From: JAHBNG01 sp039028975
GTDB lineage: Bacteria > Chloroflexota > Anaerolineae > Caldilineales > Caldilineaceae
DNA: 64,000 nt
Reading direction: 5' to 3'
NCBI GenBank assembly: GCA_039028975.1
Contig: JBCCHB010000016.1
Coordinates: 82,797 to 146,796, forward strand
Below, one piece after another: positions 35,302 through 42,878 of this stretch; the first letter of the stretch is position 1; the number at the start of each line of letters is the position of its first letter. The position numbers and the translations under genes are program-made. The notes beneath the pieces were generated by a model that ran no database searches, was not told the origin of the DNA, and saw only the letters and a program-made list of their open reading frames with translations.

Positions 35302-36732
35302 TTAATTTGTCAACTCAGCTCCGTCAGCAATGAAGAGCGGCTCCTCACCTTGATGCTCGATGACTACGTTGCCTTTAACCTTTATGCCTTTACCAAAATA
35401 GACATCCCCAATGACCTCAAATGATTCGCACTCAACCAAAGATGGTGCACCATGGGGGAATCGCTTTTTGAGATCGCTGATAAGCTGGTAGTATCGCTCG
35501 TCCAATTTAATGATAGGCGCTTTTCTAGAGGTCAGTTCTAGATGGTATTCATCTGTAAGTTGATAAGCATCTGATAGCAGACCTAAGAGATCACTATTTT
35601 TCTTGACGGGTGCAAATCGACTGCGATGAACGCTGATGGCATGAGCTCCTGAAAAGACCCCAATGGCAGAACCCATGGCCGTCTCTAGCTGAAAGACGCG
35701 TGGCGAATCGGATTGGGTTGGATCTACAGCCTTTTCATTTCGAATCAGTGGAAGGGGAAGAACCCCGTTGTTTTCTTCTAACGTGTGCTGCAGAGAGGGT
35801 AAGTGGATCCACAGATTGTTTGTATTAAAGTAGCGATAGCGGCTGATATCCTGAAAGTCGTCAATCTCTTCGGGGGGGCACTGGGCTACCTCACGTAGAA
35901 TGAGCTGACCAGCCTGATCATGATCTTCTGGCATTTGCGCAAGGTGGCCGCCTTTTCGGTCTGCAGCAGTCCGGTAGGCAACCTCCATCATGAAAGGAAT
36001 CTCTTCCGAAGCAAAATAGCCAAGAATGTCTAAATCTAGAGTGGCGCCCAAGTTATCCGAATTGCTAACAAAGAGATATTCGTAGCCAGCATCGAGCATT
36101 TGATCCAACATCCCGCTCGTGACGAGGGCCGGATAGAGATCACCATGACCTGGTGGACACCACTCTTTCTCCGGCTGCTCGGCCCACTTTGCTGGCTGAA
36201 GAGTTGCTTTATCGATTTTTGGTACCTTATGCTGAAGAAAACCAAAGGGCATGGCTTGCTTCAATGCGGGATATTTCTGTAAGGCCGCCTCCGTCTCTTC
36301 TTCTGTTGTGAAACTATTCATTAGAACTAGAGGTAGCCGTACATCATAGCGTTTGCGCAAATGCAAGATCTGCCGGACGCTGATATCTAGAAATGAAAGA
36401 CCGTCTTTAACAGGTACCAGCGACTTAGGACCGTTCATCCCCATGCTGGTTCCAAGACCTCCGTTGAGTCGCAAAACGATCGTTCTGCTTAGCGCTTCCT
36501 CACCCTCTTCCGCATAGATGGCCAGGTCATCGGCATCCGGCAAGTCCAAGACAGGCTGTGCCGTTCCACCAGGAATATATCCGGTGGCTCCCGAATGGAG
36601 CTGTTGATAGTAGTAACCGAAGCTATCAATTGCCAGTTTCGGTAGCCCCTCATTCACCATCTTCGTTGCAAAAGGGCCAAATTCCGCGTTTGCGCTCTCT
36701 ACTTTACTCTTCATTTCTACTACATCTAACAT
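35302..36732 (-). CDS. UTP-glucose-1-phosphate uridylyltransferase, eukaryote-like UGP type
   Basis: A 476-residue enzyme of the UDPGP family found in eukaryotes and some bacteria, not the GalU type. The nucleotide-binding loop is LRLNGGLGTSMGMNGPKSL, followed by PLVLMNSFTTEEET, the NSDNLGA uridine and metal site, and the C-terminal left-handed beta-helix (VYFGKGIKVKGNVVIEHQG). It makes UDP-glucose from glucose-1-phosphate and UTP, probably for polysaccharides built by the nearby transferases. GGAAGAG lies upstream of ATG 36732. Confidence 0.92.
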   Translation of the reverse strand: MLDVVEMKSKVESANAEFGPFATKMVNEGLPKLAIDSFGYYYQQLHSGATGYIPGGTAQPVLDLPDADDLAIYAEEGEEALSRTIVLRLNGGLGTSMGMNGPKSLVPVKDGLSFLDISVRQILHLRKRYDVRLPLVLMNSFTTEEETEAALQKYPALKQAMPFGFLQHKVPKIDKATLQPAKWAEQPEKEWCPPGHGDLYPALVTSGMLDQMLDAGYEYLFVSNSDNLGATLDLDILGYFASEEIPFMMEVAYRTAADRKGGHLAQMPEDHDQAGQLILREVAQCPPEEIDDFQDISRYRYFNTNNLWIHLPSLQHTLEENNGVLPLPLIRNEKAVDPTQSDSPRVFQLETAMGSAIGVFSGAHAISVHRSRFAPVKKNSDLLGLLSDAYQLTDEYHLELTSRKAPIIKLDERYYQLISDLKKRFPHGAPSLVECESFEVIGDVYFGKGIKVKGNVVIEHQGEEPLFIADGAELTN

Positions 36733-37457
36733 TATTGTTAACTCTTCCTATGTTTACAGAATGGTACTATATTCTCTTGAAAACGACTGAATAAGAATTC
36801 GGTTTGAAAATTATATTCAGCTCCGTTGGAAAGCCGTAGTTTTGCTACTCTGCTAGATCTGTAGAAAACTATGGTCTTTACATCTCTATATAGCTCATCG
36901 AGTCCACTAACTATTCCGTCTAGATATGATAAACATTATAAATCGGAAATGGTATTTAGATCTTACGACTTCCTTATCAAATGGCTCCTCATCGTACCAA
37001 TTTATCCTTGAGCAACCCCTCCTTCATCTCCTTCATTTACAAGCCACAGATGAGCAAAAATTGGTGTTTCAAATCTTCTCGTATCGAAATTAGGAGAATT
37101 GGAACTTATGTACTATAGTATAGGCCGTTTTGTATCGAGTATGTTAAGGTATTCGTAACTATTTAGGCCGATTTTGAAGACAAGGGCTTCTGACTTGAGT
37201 AAATATGGGCGTCCCAAAGCTTAACTCTTTAACGAGCATTCTCTCAAAAGGCGTAGCCAGCAGAGTAAGCATCCGCCTAAAGAATACCGATGCAAAACGA
37301 ATATCAATTTGAGGAACGACGATTCAGTAATTCAATTGATTTCAGATGGTAATCTCTTCCCAAGGGATGCGACTTCGTTTGACCTATTTGAACGTCATTC
37401 CTACGTATCGGTTTTCCTGATGGAATCACAACGAATACAATAGACAAGGAGATCAGT
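36733..37457. other. Long AT-rich intergenic region
   Basis: About 725 bases without a recognisable gene, RNA or repeat. It contains many stop codons in every frame and is clearly lower in G+C than neighbouring genes. It probably contains the promoters of the divergent genes on both sides. Confidence 0.5.
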
Positions 37458-37682
37458 ATGGCTAAGAAAAAGAAAAGCCCCGAGGCCTACAGTCACACAA
37501 ACTCAAAAGGCAATACCTACTACTTGCACTCCAAAACCACTACACTCAAAAATGGGAATGAGCAAACAATCTACTATTTTGCTAAGGAGATTAAAGAGGG
37601 TGCATTGGGTGCTGTCCCCGATGACCGCCAGGTCTCTGAGACGAAGAATGGGATGTTGGTACTTAAGAAGAAAGATTCGTAA
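37458..37682 (+). CDS. Small conserved basic protein
   Basis: A 74-residue lysine-rich protein (KKKKSPEAYSHTNSKGNTYY, then LKNGNEQTIYYFAKEIKEG). I recognise it as a recurring small hypothetical protein with a short beta-sheet pattern but cannot name a function. ATG 37458 has a strong AAGGAG site 7 bases upstream, which supports real expression. Confidence 0.7.
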   Translation: MAKKKKSPEAYSHTNSKGNTYYLHSKTTTLKNGNEQTIYYFAKEIKEGALGAVPDDRQVSETKNGMLVLKKKDS

Positions 37683-37747
37683 TTGCAGAGGTGGAGGTAG
37701 ATACCTAAGTATTTGTTTTGGTATTTACCTTCTCCATTTTTGTTATA

Positions 37748-38128
37748 GTGGATTTTTCTTCAACACTCAATAAGCCGATTTATCGGCAGATTCGTCTGCT
37801 TGTATGCCAAATTCCACCTGGTCAAGTTGCTACGTATGGCCAAATTGCCTCGTATCTGGAGCGGTGCTCGGCTCGTATGGTTGGATATGCCATGGCGGGT
37901 TTACCAAAGGGAAGCAATGTTCCCTGGTTTCGGGTGGTGAATTCAAAGGGACAGATAAGCCCTCGTGGTAATGCCGAAAGTAGCTTTTTGCAGCGCGAAC
38001 TGCTAGAAGAGGAAGGTGTTGTATTTCGTCCCAATGACAGCATTGACCTCCAAAAATTTATCTGGGCAGGCCCAAGTTGGCAGTGGTTAGCTACGAATAC
38101 GGCTGAGTCAGATGAATTTGATGATTAA
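37748..38128 (+). CDS. Alkyltransferase-like (ATL) DNA-binding protein
   Basis: About 126 residues of the O6-methylguanine methyltransferase C-terminal fold. Conserved parts are IPPGQVATYGQIASYL, RMVGYAMAGLPKG and VPWFRVVNSKGQIS. The reactive Cys of the PCHR motif is Trp (PWFR, about residue 60), so it cannot accept alkyl groups. ATL proteins bind O6-alkylguanine and hand it to nucleotide-excision repair; uvrC is encoded 3 kb downstream. The start is unsure: GTG 37748 begins at the conserved part, while TTG 37718 would add 10 hydrophobic residues. No clear ribosome site for either. Confidence 0.82.
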   Translation: MDFSSTLNKPIYRQIRLLVCQIPPGQVATYGQIASYLERCSARMVGYAMAGLPKGSNVPWFRVVNSKGQISPRGNAESSFLQRELLEEEGVVFRPNDSIDLQKFIWAGPSWQWLATNTAESDEFDD

Positions 38129-38289
38129 AGTTCATAACCCCAATCCTCTGCTGAAACCCAATCATTCGTCAAAGATTTACCCAGGAGATTTCGTCATATT
38201 GTCTCTTTGCTGTGGAAATTGGATGTATTGACGCTACATTTTGGGCAAACCGCAACGAATGCCATTTCCCAAACAAGGATAAGCAATAG

Positions 38290-39237
38290 ATGGCACGAAT
38301 GTTAAATATTGGCGTGGCTCAATTGGGGCCTATCGCTCGGAATGAACCCCGCACGCAAGTAACGCAGCGGTTGATCGAACTTTTAGTCCAGGCCGACGAG
38401 CGAGGTTGTGAATTGGTAGTTTACCCTGAGCTTGCATTAACCACCTTTTTCCCTCGCTGGCTTATGACCAATCAGGAAGAGGTTGATAGCTTCTTTGAGC
38501 GTGAAATGCCTAATCCGGCTGTTCAGCCACTATTTGATGAGGCATTAAAGCGCGGTATCGGTTTTCATCTTGGCTACGCAGAGCTTTCGGTTGAAAATGG
38601 CACTGTTCACCACTATAATACGGCGATTCTCGTCAACGGACAGGGCAAAATTGTCGGCAAATACCGAAAGATTCACTTACCCGGTCATGCCGAATTTGAG
38701 CCTCAGAGAGAGCTCCAGCATTTAGAAAAGCGCTATTTTGAGGTCGGTGATCTCGGCTTCCCCGTGTGGCGAAGCTTTGGCGGAATCGTAGGTATGTGCA
38801 TCTGCAATGATCGAAGATGGCCTGAGACCTACCGCATGATGGGACTTCAGGGCGTAGAATTAGTGGTGCTTGGTTATAATACGCCAGCTACCAGCCCAGA
38901 TTCCCCCGAGATTTCCAACCTACAACTCTTCCATAATCACCTAAGCATGCAAGCTGGCGCATATCAAAATGGTTGCTGGGTTGCCGCAGCAGCCAAGGCA
39001 GGTATGGAAGAGGACGTAGAACATATTGGGGGTAGCTGTATTATTTCACCTACTGGACAAATTATTGCGCAGGTTCAATCTGTTGGGGATGAATTAATCA
39101 CTAGTACGATTGATTTGGATTTAGGTAAACATTTTACAGAAACGACCTTCAACTTCGCCAAACATCGCCGAATTGAACATTATGGTCTCATCACAGAGCA
39201 GATAGGAGCGATTCCGCCCCCCGAAGAGGGGGAGTAG
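38290..39237 (+). CDS. Carbon-nitrogen hydrolase (N-carbamoyl-D-amino acid hydrolase-like)
   Basis: A 315-residue nitrilase-superfamily enzyme with the catalytic Glu in VVYPELALTTFFPRW, Lys in KYRKIHLPG and Cys in GMCICNDRRWPETYR. The CNDRRWPETYR motif and length are those of N-carbamoyl-D-amino acid amidohydrolases, which release ammonia and CO2. ATG 38290 has AAGGA about 9 bases upstream. No hydantoinase gene is close, so the physiological substrate may differ. Confidence 0.88.
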   Translation: MARMLNIGVAQLGPIARNEPRTQVTQRLIELLVQADERGCELVVYPELALTTFFPRWLMTNQEEVDSFFEREMPNPAVQPLFDEALKRGIGFHLGYAELSVENGTVHHYNTAILVNGQGKIVGKYRKIHLPGHAEFEPQRELQHLEKRYFEVGDLGFPVWRSFGGIVGMCICNDRRWPETYRMMGLQGVELVVLGYNTPATSPDSPEISNLQLFHNHLSMQAGAYQNGCWVAAAAKAGMEEDVEHIGGSCIISPTGQIIAQVQSVGDELITSTIDLDLGKHFTETTFNFAKHRRIEHYGLITEQIGAIPPPEEGE

Positions 39238-39248
39238 ATTACTTGGTA

Positions 39249-40301
39249 TTACTGTGAATCAGATTGGACGAATAGAGCTACAAATGTCTGGTTTAGATTA
39301 AAGACTTGCTCGTAAGGCGGTAGGGGGATTGTTGTGGTTGTTCCACCAAGCGTGTCATCAGAAACGTCATCAGATGTTCCATCGACTGTTTCACTGGTTG
39401 TCTCTTGTTGTGCAATGTGATAGTAGATCCAGGGGATAAACTCAGAGACGCGTGTATAGACACCATATGCATTGGGCTGAGCACATCCTTTCCCCCAGCT
39501 AATAATTCCCGCTAATAGCCATTCGACCGGAGCATTAGAATCTGCTGGACCCCTCGGAATGAGTAGTGGCCCACCACTATCTCCAGTACACGCATCCTTT
39601 CCACCCTCTGAAAGACCCGCGCATAACATCGTGGAATCAATCTCATACCCTTGCTGTTCATAGGCTATACGACATGTTTCCTGGTTGGCGAGTGGTACGT
39701 CAACTTGATGCAATTGGGACGTACGTACAGCATGACTTGTTCGACCCCATCCAACTACTCTAGTAAGTACCCCATCTTGTTGCATCTCTTGATCAAATGC
39801 GTTGATAAGCACAGCAATAGGCAGATTAAGGGAGCGTTCTAGCTGAATTAGAGCAATATCGGCTGTAGACGTGCTGCGATTGTAATGAGGACTCCTCACG
39901 ATCTGCTTCACTGCAATTCGCTCACTCTCTGGATCATTGAGTGATCCATTGGTGATCAAAATCTCTAACTCTTCAGGTGTGCGCCCGAATGTGCAATGGG
40001 CGGCTGTCAACACCCATTCCCTGTCTATCAAAGTTCCAGCACAGATCTGGGCAAAACGATTATTCGAAACCCCTTGTTTAACGATTGCAACGATCCATGG
40101 CCATTCGCCTTCTTCTGCTTCCTCCCCACCAACAATTGTAGAGGTATCCTGTGCTTGCACAGTGGCAAAGGGTGCGGCTATCCATAACTGAATGAATAGA
40201 TAGAAAATTAGAAGAACTTTTAGCTTGTTGGAGAATACAGCGCATTTTTCATGGTTTGATGATTTACGATGCTCTTGATTTTGTACGGGGCAAGACGACA
40301 T
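39249..40301 (-). CDS. Secreted trypsin-like serine protease (S1A)
   Basis: A 350-residue preproprotein. Hydrophobic residues ~28-50 form a signal segment ending near TVQAQ, and a short propeptide precedes the activation site IVGGEEAEEGEWPW. The triad is His in LTAAHC, Asp in TADIALIQL and Ser in ACTGDSGGP. The Asp six residues before the Ser, plus SWGKGC and NAYGVYT, give the Asp189/Gly216/Gly226 pocket of Arg/Lys-specific trypsin. A ~60-residue C-terminal tail rich in Thr and Asp follows. ATG 40301 has GGAG 7 bases upstream. Chymotrypsin-fold S1A enzymes of this quality are uncommon in bacteria. Confidence 0.92.
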   Translation of the reverse strand: MSSCPVQNQEHRKSSNHEKCAVFSNKLKVLLIFYLFIQLWIAAPFATVQAQDTSTIVGGEEAEEGEWPWIVAIVKQGVSNNRFAQICAGTLIDREWVLTAAHCTFGRTPEELEILITNGSLNDPESERIAVKQIVRSPHYNRSTSTADIALIQLERSLNLPIAVLINAFDQEMQQDGVLTRVVGWGRTSHAVRTSQLHQVDVPLANQETCRIAYEQQGYEIDSTMLCAGLSEGGKDACTGDSGGPLLIPRGPADSNAPVEWLLAGIISWGKGCAQPNAYGVYTRVSEFIPWIYYHIAQQETTSETVDGTSDDVSDDTLGGTTTTIPLPPYEQVFNLNQTFVALFVQSDSQ

Positions 40302-40716
40302 AACTAACTCCAGGGTAAATATTCGGACACAACTAGATCTTGTAAGGTAGGAAAAGAGCAGGCTATAGGGTGCATCGAGCAGTATCTAGCATCTCTTTTT
40401 CTGCTTATCTTCTCAGCTCACTTTGAACACGGTATAAAGACCGTACGAAAATTTGTATAACCAGTAATGGTTTGCCTTGACTTTGTCTCATTGAGGTTTC
40501 ATCAATTTTAATGACTCAGGGCAAATTTTATTTGGTTACTATTATGTAAAATCGATGGATCGTTGGTGCAAAGGAATCGGAATGGTTTGAACAACGTGGT
40601 TGGTCTACTACATTTGACGTAGGTGGATACCAGTATACGCGATCTTTTTTCCAAATTACTGTAACAGCTTGTTTACATATAGGTTTACATAAAACTTTTG
40701 TGGCTCCTCAATAGAC
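40302..40716. other. Intergenic region, no gene
   Basis: About 415 AT-rich bases between the divergent protease and uvrC genes. I see no repeat, RNA or reading frame of note apart from the uvrC promoter at its end. Confidence 0.5.
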
Positions 40717-40745
40717 TTGGGTACCCCATCTGTTTGTGGTAGAAT
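40717..40745 (+). promoter_or_regulatory. Promoter of uvrC, leaderless arrangement
   Basis: TTGGGT (40717-40722), a 17-base spacer and TAGAAT (40740-40745). The -10 box ends 7 bases before ATG 40753. The same -35 sequence and geometry occur at the glutamate formimidoyltransferase gene. Confidence 0.55.
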
Positions 40746-40752
40746 TTCGACT

Positions 40753-42861
40753 ATGGAAAGAGAGTTGACTGAGAAACTGGCAAATAAACTAGATAACTTA
40801 CCCGACAAACCTGGCTGCTACCAGATGATGGACCAAAACGGTACCGTGATCTATGTAGGGAAGGCCGTGGTCCTCAAGAACCGCGTTAGGAGTTACTTTC
40901 ACGCAGCGGCCCAGAAAGATACCAAGACTCGTCTATTGGTTGAGGATATCGTCGACATTAGTTGGTGGGTTACGGAGACCGAATTAGAAGCGCTGATTCT
41001 TGAAAATGAGCTGATCAAGCGCTACAAACCTCGCTATAATATTCGCCTCAAAGATGATCGACAATTTCCTTATATCAAAATTCACTGGCAGGAAGATTTT
41101 CCGAAAGTTAGCGTTGTTCGCAAAATGACTCGAGACGGTGCCCGCTACTTTGGCCCTTATGCCAGTAGCAGAGCCTGCTACCAAACGCTGGATGCCCTAC
41201 GTCGAGTCTTCCCTTATCTGGATTGTGAACGACAAATTACTGGGCAAGATCACCGTCCTTGCCTCTATTACCACATTAAGCTTTGTGGTGCCCCTTGTAT
41301 AGGCAAACAGAATCGAGACGAGTACCGAGAGATCATTCAGCAGCTAATGGACTTTCTCCACGGCAAATCCGATCATGTGGTTACTCGTATGGAATCTCAA
41401 ATGGAGCAGGCTGCGGAGAATCTGCAGTTTGAGCTTGCCGCCCTCTATCGAGATCGGTTGAAAGCCGCCCAACGGATCGTTGAACAGCAAAAAATTATCA
41501 GTGCCACCATGGAGGATGCTGATTATATTGCGGTGGCCCAAGACGAACGCACGGCAGATGTGGCTGTGCAGGTATTCATTGTACGTAATGGTCGCCTAAT
41601 TGGCCGAGAGAATTATATGCTAGAAGGGGCAATTCTGGATGAGACCAACAAGGCACCCTCTAGCGAAGAGTCCAAGGGGTCTGTGCTTGATCATGAGACA
41701 GAAAGGCCTTTGGCCCTGCCTAATACGGAGCATACAGGCCAGCTGATCTGTACGTTTATTCAGCAGTTCTATGATCATGCTGTCTACATACCCAAACTGA
41801 TATTGGTTCAGGCCCTACCTTTGGATGAGTCAACATCTCGGTTGGATGATTCTACAAGAAGTGAGGCTCCCGAAGGTAAGACGCTAAAAAGCGAACTGGA
41901 TTCTACTGACAGAACTGTAACTGAAGATGACCGTGGCGTACTTTCTTCTACTTCTACTGTTCAAGTGTTGGAGGCATGGCTCTCTAAAAAAAGAGGAACA
42001 AATGTAGAATTACGTGTCCCTCGCCGCGGTGCCAAGCGGGAATTCATGGAACTTGCCCAACGTAACGCAGCTGAATATTTGCGGGTGCAGCAGGCTGAAT
42101 GGGCCGCTGATACGAATCGGCAGACCGAAGCTGTTGCCGAGCTGCAGGATGTCCTTAAACTGGAGCGCCCTCCATCGCGAATTGAATGCTTTGATATCAG
42201 CACGCTTCAGGGGACTAACACCGTTGGATCCATGGTGGTATTTGGCAAGGGTGCTCCTCTCAAAAGTGCCTACAAACGCTTTAAGATTCGGGGCAAAGGT
42301 GCCCAAGGCGAACCTGATGACTTTGCCAGTATGCGAGAGATGCTTCGCCGTCGATTTCGTCGTATTATAGAAGATGAAAGCAATCCTGATCCAGGTCAAA
42401 AAGGGCGACCTGTCGATGAAAATTGGCGTATCCTCCCAGAACTGGTTATCATCGATGGCGGAAAGGGACAATTAGGAATTGCTGTTGAAGTGCTAAAAGA
42501 ATTTGATCTCTATGGCCGCATACCCGTTGTGGGACTAGCCAAGCAAGAAGAAGAGATTTTCCGACCCAATATATCCCAATCGTTCTGGCTAAAACGAGGA
42601 AGTGCCTCCCTACATCTAGTTCAACGTATTCGGGATGAAGCCCACCGGTTTGCCATAACCTACCACCGACGCTTACGGAGCAAGGACCAGACCCGCTCAA
42701 AATTGGATGATGTCCCAGGCATTGGGCCTACCCGCCGTCGGGCACTTTTGCAGCACTTTGGTGGGGACATTGAGAAGATCCGCCAATCAAGCCTTGATGC
42801 ATTGCTTGCCGTTCCTGGCATGACTCGCGCATCCGCCCAATCCATCAAAGAAAATCTCTAA
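40753..42861 (+). CDS. uvrC: Excinuclease ABC subunit C
   Basis: About 702 residues. The GIY-YIG nuclease is at residues ~15-95 (KPGCYQMMDQNGTVIYVGKA, split by the family's pattern), a UVR helix pair near QMEQAAENLQFELAALYRDR, the RNase H-like nuclease with ECFDIST, and two helix-hairpin-helix motifs (LDDVPGIGPTRRRALLQHFG, LLAVPGMTRASAQ). It makes both incisions in nucleotide-excision repair with UvrAB. An acidic low-complexity insertion (about residues 290-410, two blocks of Ser, Glu, Asp and Thr) makes it ~100 residues longer than usual. ATG 40753 is preferred to TTG 40717 because that TTG is the promoter -35. Confidence 0.94.
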   Translation: MERELTEKLANKLDNLPDKPGCYQMMDQNGTVIYVGKAVVLKNRVRSYFHAAAQKDTKTRLLVEDIVDISWWVTETELEALILENELIKRYKPRYNIRLKDDRQFPYIKIHWQEDFPKVSVVRKMTRDGARYFGPYASSRACYQTLDALRRVFPYLDCERQITGQDHRPCLYYHIKLCGAPCIGKQNRDEYREIIQQLMDFLHGKSDHVVTRMESQMEQAAENLQFELAALYRDRLKAAQRIVEQQKIISATMEDADYIAVAQDERTADVAVQVFIVRNGRLIGRENYMLEGAILDETNKAPSSEESKGSVLDHETERPLALPNTEHTGQLICTFIQQFYDHAVYIPKLILVQALPLDESTSRLDDSTRSEAPEGKTLKSELDSTDRTVTEDDRGVLSSTSTVQVLEAWLSKKRGTNVELRVPRRGAKREFMELAQRNAAEYLRVQQAEWAADTNRQTEAVAELQDVLKLERPPSRIECFDISTLQGTNTVGSMVVFGKGAPLKSAYKRFKIRGKGAQGEPDDFASMREMLRRRFRRIIEDESNPDPGQKGRPVDENWRILPELVIIDGGKGQLGIAVEVLKEFDLYGRIPVVGLAKQEEEIFRPNISQSFWLKRGSASLHLVQRIRDEAHRFAITYHRRLRSKDQTRSKLDDVPGIGPTRRRALLQHFGGDIEKIRQSSLDALLAVPGMTRASAQSIKENL

Positions 42862-42878
42862 CCATAGAGGAGACGTGG

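Noticed and set aside
36733..37457. Possible tRNA or small RNA in the long AT-rich gap
   Set aside because: No cloverleaf, T-loop or stable hairpin with T-run could be read by eye.
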